From positions 7,687 to 17,064 of the forward strand of contig DLIT01000130.1 of NCBI GenBank assembly GCA_002483865.1: 9,378 bases of DNA, read 5' to 3'. The stretch is from Brevundimonas sp. UBA7635 (GTDB lineage Bacteria; Pseudomonadota; Alphaproteobacteria; Caulobacterales; Caulobacteraceae). Below are positions 1 to 5,436 of the stretch, piece by piece. The translations under genes were made by a program, and so were the position numbers. Below the pieces are notes generated by a model, which did no database searches, was not told the origin of the DNA, and saw only the letters and a program-made list of their open reading frames with translations. The number at the start of each line of letters is the position of its first letter. The first letter of the stretch is position 1.

Positions 1-579
1 GCCCACAATGTCGCCAATGCCCTGGCTGCCCTGGCCGCTGTCAGGGCTTTAGGCGTCGGCATGGATGAGGCGGTCGCGGCCCTTAAGGGCTTTGCCGGGA
101 TGCGGCGCCGGCTTGAGGTGGTGGGCACGGCCCATGGCGTCACCGTCATCGACGACTTTGCCCACAACCCCGACAAGATCGCCGCCACCCTGAAGACCCT
201 TCACGCCTTTGACGGACGGCTGCTGATCCTGTTCCAGCCGCACGGCTTTGGCCCGCTGAAGTTGATGCAGGACGAGTTCATTGAGGGTTTTGCCGGGTTG
301 ATGCGTACCGATGACGTGCTGATCATGCCCGAGCCGGTCTATTACGGCGGCACCACCGACCGCAGCGTCGGGTCCGAGGATATCGCCCGGGGCGTTCGTT
401 CAGCAGGCCGCCAGGCCCAGGCCCTGCCCACCCGTGAAGCCTGTGGCGAGCGTCTGCTGGAAATGGGCCGGCCGGGCGACCGAGTTCTGGTCATGGGGGC
501 GCGCGATGACACCCTGTCCAGCTTTGCCAGCGAGCTTCTGGCCTGTATCGCGGCTCGTCCTCACACGGAGCAAAGTTAA
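1..579 (+). CDS. Mur ligase family protein (MurC/Mpl-like), C-terminal part, 5' end outside window
   Basis: The reading frame is open from the first base and gives 192 residues of a protein whose ATP-binding half lies off the left edge. The fragment begins AHNVANALAA, the Mur ligase motif at the end of the central domain (GxHNxxNxLAA in MurC/Mpl). It continues with the C-terminal domain: RRRLEVVG at residues 35-42, IDDFAHNP at 50-57 and FQPHGFGP slightly later. Mur ligases join an amino acid or peptide to UDP-MurNAc with ATP in the cytosol, and the MurC/Mpl branch is suggested by DDFAHxP and FQPH. The second His of the usual DDxAHHP is Asn here, and FQPHGFGP differs from the MurC FQPHRYSRT, so this may be a divergent branch with another substrate. 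The family is clear; the exact substrate is not. No operon link to the next gene is evident, since 89 bases separate them. Confidence 0.85.
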   Translation, partial: AHNVANALAALAAVRALGVGMDEAVAALKGFAGMRRRLEVVGTAHGVTVIDDFAHNPDKIAATLKTLHAFDGRLLILFQPHGFGPLKLMQDEFIEGFAGLMRTDDVLIMPEPVYYGGTTDRSVGSEDIARGVRSAGRQAQALPTREACGERLLEMGRPGDRVLVMGARDDTLSSFASELLACIAARPHTEQS

Positions 580-627
580 GCTTTCCGTTCTAAAACAGTC
601 ATTTGCGGAAAATCGACTGTTAAGCTT
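575..627. repeat. Direct repeat and interleaved inverted repeats in the spacer before the sensor kinase
   Basis: GTTAAGCTT occurs at 575-583 and again at 619-627. Between and overlapping these are two perfect inverted repeats: TTTCCG (582-587) with CGGAAA (606-611), and AACAGTC (594-600) with GACTGTT (615-621). The two stems interleave, so in RNA they would be mutually exclusive or form a pseudoknot; in DNA they could be operator half-sites. The stretch is AT-richer than its surroundings, as expected for a promoter region of the downstream kinase. No T-run follows the stems, so a standard terminator is not supported. I recognise no known regulator site: no TTAA-N7-TTAA CtrA pair was found at these TTAA elements. 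Confidence 0.35.
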
Positions 628-668
628 CGTCTGCCAACCTGCGGATCGTCGCAGCGTCGGGGGACCGA

Positions 669-2270
669 ATGTCGAGGATTGGTGATTTTGTCGACACCAC
701 CAGGCCCATGGCCCCTGATGCCCTGGGCGCGGAGGCGTTTACGCGGTTCGAGGCCGAGCCTGACACCCTGGTCATCCCGGTGGTCGAGGCTGACGGTCGC
801 CCTATCGGGGTATTGGAACGCCACGCCTTTACCCTGAAGATGGCGGCCGAGTTTGGACGCGCCCTTTATGCCCGCCGCCCGGTTTCCGCCCTGATGGAAC
901 CGGCCCCCCTGTTGATCGAAGCCGACGCCTCACCCGATGTCCTGATCCAGAACATGGACGCGGCCGGATTAGGGGCCCTGCTCAAGGGCTTCATTGTTGT
1001 GTCCAACGGGAAATATGTCGGCGTTGGCGCAGGCCTGCACATCCTCCAGGCCGGGGCAGCCATCCACAAGCGGCGCGCCGAGGATATGGCGAAACTGGCC
1101 CAAAACCTCGTCCGCGCCGAAGCCGAGGCCCGGGCTTCCAGCCGCGCCAAGTCCGAGTTCCTGGCGGTCATGAGCCATGAGATCCGCACCCCGCTGAACG
1201 GCGTACTGGGCATAGCCGCCCTGATGGAGCGCGAGCTGACCCAGGAAGGCCTGCGCCCCTATGTCCGCACCATTCTGGATTCGGGCAGCAGCCTGCTGCG
1301 CCTGCTGACCGACGCCCTGGACCTGTCGCGAGCCGAGGCCGGGGTGATGACGCTGGAGCCCGGCCCCATGGACCTGGAGGCCTTGGCGGACGATCTTCTG
1401 GCGCTGTGGTGGCCGCGGGCCGAGGAAAAGGCCCTGGCCCTGGGCATGACCGCAGTGACCACGGGCGGGCGCTGGGTGATCGGCGACGAAATGCGGCTGA
1501 AGCAACTGCTCAACAACCTGATCGGCAATGCGCTGAAGTTCACGGCGGCCGGACAGGTCGAGGTCTATCTGGAAACCCGCTCCGGGCCCGAGGGCGTGCA
1601 CATCTTCGCGCGGGTCGATGACAGCGGCCCGGGCATCAGCGACACCGCCGCCGAGACCATCTTCGAGCCCTTCAACACCGGCGAGGCCAAGCGGCTGGCG
1701 GCGGGGGCGGGCCTGGGGCTGGCGATCTGCCGCCAGATCATCGAGCGGATGCAGGGGCGGCTGTGGGTCGAGGCGGCCCCCGGCGGCGGGGCGCGGTTCT
1801 GCTTTGACCTGTGCCTTCCTGAAGCCGCGGCTGAGGACCTGGACCGCCCACTGACCGAGCCCGAGCCCACGCCCCATGAAACCCTGCACGTCCTGATCGT
1901 CGATGACAACGCCACCAACCGCTTTGTCGCCAGCCGGGTGCTGGACCTGTTCAACTGCAGCCACGCCACAGCCAATGACGGCCAGCAGGCGGTCGAGTTG
2001 GTGACGCAGCAGGCCTTTGACCTGGTGCTGATGGACGTGAAGATGCCGGTGATGGACGGGATCACGGCCACCCGCGCAATTCGCAGCCTGGGCGGCGTGG
2101 CGGCCCAGGTGCCGATCCTGGCCCTGACGGCCAATGCCGATCCGCGCGACGAGATAGAGTATCTGGCCGCAGGCATGAACGGGGTGGCGCAAAAGCCTAT
2201 TCAGCCGGACATTTTGCTGAATGCCATCCGGCGCGTCCTGACCCCGGCCGATCTGGAGGACGCGGCCTGA
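669..2270 (+). CDS. Soluble hybrid sensor histidine kinase with C-terminal receiver domain
   Basis: The 533-residue protein has no membrane segment, so it should be cytosolic. Residues about 30-128 resemble a CBS-like pair seen at the N terminus of signalling proteins: LVIPVVEADGRPIGVLER, then GRALYARRPVSALM, then GFIVVSNGKYVGV. A short helical linker (about 133-165) leads to the HisKA H-box SHEIRTPLNG with phospho-acceptor His170. The ATPase domain shows the N-box NNLIGNALKF (282-291), the G1 box DDSGPGI (317-323) and the G2 box GAGLGLAI (346-353). The receiver spans about 407-525, with Asp412/413, phospho-acceptor Asp456 (LMDVKMP), Thr487 and Lys509. His170 should autophosphorylate and pass phosphate to Asp456; no Hpt domain is present, so an output partner would be elsewhere. 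The ATG at 669 is preceded by a G-rich Shine-Dalgarno (659-663), 5 nt away. The signal sensed is unknown, and any link to the iron genes downstream is only positional. Confidence 0.9.
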   Translation: MSRIGDFVDTTRPMAPDALGAEAFTRFEAEPDTLVIPVVEADGRPIGVLERHAFTLKMAAEFGRALYARRPVSALMEPAPLLIEADASPDVLIQNMDAAGLGALLKGFIVVSNGKYVGVGAGLHILQAGAAIHKRRAEDMAKLAQNLVRAEAEARASSRAKSEFLAVMSHEIRTPLNGVLGIAALMERELTQEGLRPYVRTILDSGSSLLRLLTDALDLSRAEAGVMTLEPGPMDLEALADDLLALWWPRAEEKALALGMTAVTTGGRWVIGDEMRLKQLLNNLIGNALKFTAAGQVEVYLETRSGPEGVHIFARVDDSGPGISDTAAETIFEPFNTGEAKRLAAGAGLGLAICRQIIERMQGRLWVEAAPGGGARFCFDLCLPEAAAEDLDRPLTEPEPTPHETLHVLIVDDNATNRFVASRVLDLFNCSHATANDGQQAVELVTQQAFDLVLMDVKMPVMDGITATRAIRSLGGVAAQVPILALTANADPRDEIEYLAAGMNGVAQKPIQPDILLNAIRRVLTPADLEDAA

Positions 2271-2273
2271 AGA

Positions 2274-2303
2274 TTGGCAGCAGCCTCGGGCAGAGCGATA
2301 GAT
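2274..2303 (+). promoter_or_regulatory. Possible sigma-70 promoter of the iron-reductase operon
   Basis: TTGGCA (2274-2279) and ATAGAT (2298-2303) are separated by 18 nt and lie upstream of the Fur-like box and the first gene of the operon. The -35 is one base from TTGACA, but the -10 is a weak match, and alphaproteobacterial promoters are often degenerate. It is only a candidate, chosen because of its position in the short gap after the kinase gene. Confidence 0.25.
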
Positions 2304-2327
2304 CGGCCCTACCAGCCTAAACGGTAT

Positions 2328-2342
2328 TGCAAATCGTTCTCA
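2328..2342 (+). promoter_or_regulatory. Fur-box-like operator upstream of the PepSY gene
   Basis: TGCAAATCGTTCTCA reads as a 7-1-7 inverted repeat and matches the classic Fur pattern TGATAAT-N-ATTATCA at 10 of 14 non-central positions (5 in each half). The base preceding TG is T (TATTGCAAAT). It lies in the 92-base gap between the sensor kinase and the PepSY gene, about 20 bases before the chosen GTG start. Fe-loaded Fur would be expected to repress here, which agrees with the siderophore-linked genes in the window. This is a motif match by eye; a related zinc or manganese Fur-family regulator is not excluded. Confidence 0.55.
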
Positions 2343-2362
2343 GTTCGTGGCAAGGGTCGATT

Positions 2363-3028
2363 GTGACCAAGACCCATGTTCCCACTGCGAAACCGGAGGC
2401 CCGGCCCAGGGCCGCGCTGAACGCCAAACGCTCGTTCTGGCTCAAGCAACTGCACAGCTGGCACTGGATATCGGCCGCCATCAGCCTGGTCGGCATGATC
2501 CTGTTCGCGGTCACCGGCATCACCCTGAACCACGCGGCCCAGATTCCGGCAACGCCGGTGGTCAAGGAAACCACTGCCACCATGCCCGCGCCCCTGCTGG
2601 AGCGCCTGGCCGGTTTCCCCGAGGAAACCACCGACCCGGTCCCGCCCGCCATTGCCCGCTGGGCCAGCGAGGCCTTCAAGGTCCAGATCGACGGCAAGCC
2701 GACCGAGACCACGTCCGAGGAAATCTATGTCGCCCTGGCCGCGCCCGGCGGCGACGGCTGGATGACCATTGACCGGACGACCGGCGAGGCCCTGCACGAA
2801 AAGACCACGCGCGGTGCCATCGCCTGGCTGAACGACCTGCACAAGGGCCGTAACACCGGGGTGGTCTGGTACTGGTTCATCGATGTCTTTGCCGTGGCCT
2901 GCGTCATCTTCTGCGCCACCGGCCTGGCCCTCTTGTGGCTGCACGCCCGGGGCCGCCCCTCGACCTGGCCCCTGGTCGGCCTCGGCCTTCTGATTCCCGT
3001 CCTCATCGCCCTGTTGTTCATCCACTGA
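2363..3028 (+). CDS. PepSY-type transmembrane protein (PepSY_TM_like), likely membrane electron-transfer subunit
   Basis: The GTG at 2363 is preferred because AAGGG (2352-2356) sits 6 nt upstream; an in-frame TTG at 2327 would place the start inside the Fur-like box. The 221-residue product has a basic N terminus, a membrane segment at about 35-54 and two more at about 168-193 and 201-220. A periplasmic PepSY-like region lies between the first two, with YVALAAPGGDGWMTIDRTTG at 122-141. Histidines flank the membrane segments: LHSWHW (His31, His34), LNH (His57), DLH (His160) and WLH (His194). This pattern is typical of PepSY membrane proteins, and the related siderophore reductase FoxB binds haem through such residues. 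In PiuB-type proteins this unit is fused to a CysJ-like reductase; here that reductase is the last gene of the operon. The proposed role is passing electrons across the inner membrane. The stop lies 13 bases before the DUF2271 gene. The family call is good; haem binding is inference. Confidence 0.82.
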   Translation: MTKTHVPTAKPEARPRAALNAKRSFWLKQLHSWHWISAAISLVGMILFAVTGITLNHAAQIPATPVVKETTATMPAPLLERLAGFPEETTDPVPPAIARWASEAFKVQIDGKPTETTSEEIYVALAAPGGDGWMTIDRTTGEALHEKTTRGAIAWLNDLHKGRNTGVVWYWFIDVFAVACVIFCATGLALLWLHARGRPSTWPLVGLGLLIPVLIALLFIH

Positions 3029-3041
3029 CGAGTCTTCTCCC

Positions 3042-3554
3042 ATGCGTAAGCTCTCTCTCGTCCTGACTGCCGCTGGCCTCAGCGCCGCTGCCGCCCCGGC
3101 CATAGCTGCGGACCTGACGGTCAATGTCGAACTGCCGCGCATATCCAGCGCCAGCTATCACCGCCCCTATGTCGCGGTCTGGATTGAAAAGCCTGACCAG
3201 AGCGCGGTCCAGACCGTGGCGGTCTGGTACCAGCAGACCCGCAACGCCGAAGGCGAGGGCAAGGACTGGCTGAAGGATATGCGCACCTGGTGGCGCAAAA
3301 CAGGCCGGACCCTGGCCCTGCCTGCCGACGGCGTTTCCGGCCCGACCAAGGCCCCCGGTCGCCACGCCGTGACCGTGCCGGCCTCGCGCCTGCGCAGCCT
3401 GCCCGCTGGCCAATACAATCTTGTCGTCGAAGCCGCCCGCGAACTGGGTGGCCGGGAAGTCGTCCGCGTCCCCTTCCGCTGGGGTGCGGCCAATACCGGG
3501 ACCGCCTCGGGTTCCCACGAACTGGGCGCCGTTCGCGTCGCCGTTAGCCGCTAA
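3042..3554 (+). CDS. Exported DUF2271 protein, candidate ApbE-flavinylated periplasmic electron carrier
   Basis: The 170-residue protein starts with a Sec-type signal peptide (MRKLSLVLTAAGLSAAAAPA, probable cleavage after AIA at about residue 22), so it should act in the periplasm. No twin-arginine motif is seen. The body fits DUF2271: YHRPYVAVWIEKPD (39-52), QTVAVWYQ (57-64), DWLKDMRTWWRKTGR (75-89), then DGVSGPTKAPGRHAV (96-110) and LPAGQYNLVVEAARELGG (120-137). DGVSGPT is close to the DxxSGAT sequence in which ApbE esterifies FMN to the final Thr in NqrC/RnfG-type proteins; by analogy Thr102 would be the acceptor, although Ala is replaced by Pro. An apbE gene lies two genes downstream. Function in this family is not settled; a one-protein flavin shuttle between the PepSY protein and a periplasmic acceptor is inference. 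No clear Shine-Dalgarno precedes the ATG, so translation may be coupled to the upstream gene. Confidence 0.82.
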   Translation: MRKLSLVLTAAGLSAAAAPAIAADLTVNVELPRISSASYHRPYVAVWIEKPDQSAVQTVAVWYQQTRNAEGEGKDWLKDMRTWWRKTGRTLALPADGVSGPTKAPGRHAVTVPASRLRSLPAGQYNLVVEAARELGGREVVRVPFRWGAANTGTASGSHELGAVRVAVSR

Positions 3555-3563
3555 GGACTGAAG

Positions 3564-4358
3564 ATGAAAAAGACCCTCGCCCTGATCTCGCTGGCGGCCG
3601 TTCTGGCTGCCCCTTTGTCGGCCCAGGCCCACCGTCAGTGGATCTCGCCCTCGGCCACCATCCTGTCCGGCAATGACGCCTGGATCACGGTGGATGTTGC
3701 CTCGTCCAACGGTGTGTTCAACCCGGACCACGTCGCCATACGTCTTTCGGGCCTGCAAGTTACCGCCCCGGACGGCACTGCGGTAGAGGCCCAGAACCTG
3801 CACCAGGGCAAGCTGCGCTCGAACTTTGACGTCCAGTTGCAGCAGCAGGGCACCTATCGCGTCGCCAACGTCGTCTCGGGCTTCATGGCCAGCTACAAGC
3901 TGGATGGCGAACAGAAGCGCTGGCGCGGGGCCGAGGCTGAATTCCCCGGTGCCCTGCCGCAGGGCGCAACCGACATCAGCGCGACCCGCACCAATGGCCG
4001 TACCGAAACCTTCGTCACCCTAGGTGCCCCGACCGAGATCAAGCCGGTCGGCGAAGGTCTGGAACTGGCCCCCGTCACCCATCCGAACGACGTCGTGGTG
4101 GGCGAAGCGGCCAGCTTCAAGCTGCTCAACAACGGCCAGCCGGCTGCGGGCGTCGAGGTGACTCTGGTGCGGGGCGGCCTGCGCTATCGTGACAATCCCG
4201 GCGAGATCAAACTCACCACCGATGCCGAGGGGGCCTTCAGCGTGACCTTCGAGGACGCTGGCCTCTACTGGATGGGCGCATCGGTTCGCACGCCGGGCAC
4301 CGAAGGTCAGCCGGGTCACAACGCCTCCTACAACGGCGCTGTGGAAGTCCTGCCCTGA
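3564..4358 (+). CDS. Exported DUF4198 protein, possible periplasmic metal-binding protein
   Basis: The start is supported by AAGGA (3553-3557), which overlaps the stop of the DUF2271 gene and lies 6 nt before the ATG. The 264-residue product opens with a clean signal peptide ending AQA at residue 22, so the mature protein would begin with His23 (HRQWISPS). Proteins with AHxxW after the signal are typical of DUF4198, a family that includes the NikK-type component of nickel transporters. The remainder is beta-rich: an N-terminal domain (about 23-150) and a C-terminal carboxypeptidase-regulatory-like beta sandwich (about 165-262), with LLNNGQPAAGVEVTLVRGG at 191-209 and TTDAEGAFSVTFEDAGLYWM at 218-237. 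A free N-terminal His often helps bind metal, as in CopC or lytic polysaccharide monooxygenases. It could bind iron or another metal, or structure the reductase complex. The family is fairly certain; the ligand is unknown. Confidence 0.8.
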   Translation: MKKTLALISLAAVLAAPLSAQAHRQWISPSATILSGNDAWITVDVASSNGVFNPDHVAIRLSGLQVTAPDGTAVEAQNLHQGKLRSNFDVQLQQQGTYRVANVVSGFMASYKLDGEQKRWRGAEAEFPGALPQGATDISATRTNGRTETFVTLGAPTEIKPVGEGLELAPVTHPNDVVVGEAASFKLLNNGQPAAGVEVTLVRGGLRYRDNPGEIKLTTDAEGAFSVTFEDAGLYWMGASVRTPGTEGQPGHNASYNGAVEVLP

Positions 4359-4381
4359 GCCGGAACCGCTCCAGCGCCAGT

Positions 4382-4409
4382 CCGCCGCCGCTGGTAATCC
4401 CGGCGGCGG
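4382..4409 (+). repeat. GC-only inverted repeat between the DUF4198 gene and apbE
   Basis: CCGCCGCCG (4382-4390) pairs perfectly with CGGCGGCGG (4401-4409) around a 10-nt loop. The hairpin ends 11 bases before the GTG start of apbE and lies in the longest gap inside the operon (62 bases). No T-run follows, so it is not a standard intrinsic terminator. It could stabilise the upstream mRNA or limit ribosome access to apbE, which has no good Shine-Dalgarno. Confidence 0.5.
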
Positions 4410-4420
4410 CAAACGACCGT

Positions 4421-5434
4421 GTGGCGGACCGTGTTCTGATCCCGCCTACGGATCGCGCGCCCGAGCGGCCGCCCAGTGATCTGATCTGGTCCCTGTCGGG
4501 TCAGACCATGGGAACGACCTGGTCCGTGCACCTGGTGCCCCCGCCGAGCCAGACCGAAGCCGTCTTCCAATCGGCCATCCAGGCCGAGCTGGACCGGATG
4601 ATAGCCCTGTTCAGCCCCTGGGAGTCGACCAGCGAGATCAGCCGCTTCAACCGTATGGCCGCTGGCCCCCTGCCCGTTTCTGATGAGTTCTGGGAGCTGT
4701 TGTCGCGCTCGCTGGACCTGGCCGATGATGTGAACGGTGCCGTGGATCCGACCCTGGGAGCCCTGGTCGACCTGTGGGGATTTGGCCCGCCTGGCCCGCG
4801 CAATGTTCTGCTGCCCGTGCCCAGCGGCGAAGAAATCGAAGCCGCGCTGCGGGCGTCGGGATGGCAGAAACTTCGTCTCGACCGCATTAAACGCTCCGTG
4901 CTGCAACCGGGCGGGATGAGATTGGACTTTTCGGGTATCGCCAAGGGCCATGCCGTGGATCAGGTCTCTGATCGCCTGCTGCAGATGGGAGCCACCTCGC
5001 ATCTGGTCGAGATCGGCGGCGAGCTGAAGGGCTGCGGTGTCAAGCCTGATGCCCAGCCCTGGTGGGTCGAGATCGAACAGGTCCCCGACACCCCTGCACC
5101 TCGCACTATTGCCGCCCTGTTCGACCTGGCCGTAGCGACCTCGGGCGACTGGCGACGTGCCTTTGTCCATGGCCAGCGCCTCTATCCCCACACCCTCGAC
5201 GGCGCGACCGGACGCCCGGTCGACAACGGCCTGGCCCAGGTCACGGTCTTCCATGCCTCGGCCATGATGGCAGATGCCTGGGCGACAGCCCTGACGGTGC
5301 TGGGTCCGCTGGAAGGGCCGCAGATGGCCGAGGCCCATGGCCTGGCCGCCCATTTCGTGGAACGCGCGGATCCGGGCCTGGTCGAGCGGATGACACCCGC
5401 CTTTGCCGCCATGATGGATGAAGAAGAAGCCTGA
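4421..5434 (+). CDS. apbE: FAD:protein FMN transferase (ApbE family)
   Basis: ApbE moves FMN from FAD to a Thr or Ser of a target protein, using a divalent metal ion. The 337-residue product shows the family motifs in order: MGTTW (30-34), SEISRFN (71-77), DPTLGALVDLWGFG (109-122), SGIAKGHAVD (171-180), VEIGGELKGCG (196-206), ATSGD (239-243), His257 with DGATGRPV (260-267), and ADAWATAL (284-291) with the metal-ligand positions Asp285 and Thr289. No catalytic motif is missing. Most bacterial ApbE proteins are exported lipoproteins, but this one has no hydrophobic N terminus or lipobox. The frame upstream of the GTG at 4421 has no better start and encodes no signal either, so it appears cytosolic. 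The likely target is the DUF2271 protein of the same operon, which carries DGVSGPT. The start has only a weak Shine-Dalgarno and sits just after a GC-rich hairpin. The next gene begins 2 bases after the stop. Confidence 0.93.
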   Translation: MADRVLIPPTDRAPERPPSDLIWSLSGQTMGTTWSVHLVPPPSQTEAVFQSAIQAELDRMIALFSPWESTSEISRFNRMAAGPLPVSDEFWELLSRSLDLADDVNGAVDPTLGALVDLWGFGPPGPRNVLLPVPSGEEIEAALRASGWQKLRLDRIKRSVLQPGGMRLDFSGIAKGHAVDQVSDRLLQMGATSHLVEIGGELKGCGVKPDAQPWWVEIEQVPDTPAPRTIAALFDLAVATSGDWRRAFVHGQRLYPHTLDGATGRPVDNGLAQVTVFHASAMMADAWATALTVLGPLEGPQMAEAHGLAAHFVERADPGLVERMTPAFAAMMDEEEA

Positions 5435-5436
5435 AC

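Noticed and set aside
576..634. CtrA binding site at the TTAA elements before the kinase
   Set aside because: Neither TTAA has a second TTAA at the required 7-base spacing.
969..2192. Long - strand open frame (407 codons) opposite the sensor kinase
   Set aside because: Its product is low-complexity and rich in Gly, Gln, Arg and His with no recognisable motif. The + strand frame encodes complete kinase and receiver motifs, so this is a shadow of GC-rich third positions.
2327..2329. TTG as start of the PepSY gene
   Set aside because: It lies in the Fur-like box and has no Shine-Dalgarno; GTG at 2363 has AAGGG at 6 nt.
2309..3142. - strand open frame (277 codons) opposite the PepSY gene and the start of DUF2271
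   Set aside because: Repetitive Gly/Arg/Asp-rich product without domains, and it spans the boundary of two well-supported + strand genes.
3018..3803. - strand open frame (261 codons) opposite the DUF2271 and DUF4198 genes
   Set aside because: No recognisable motifs; it crosses two genes that have signal peptides and family features on the + strand.
4328..5353. - strand open frame (341 codons) opposite apbE
   Set aside because: Composition typical of an antisense shadow; all ApbE motifs are on the + strand.
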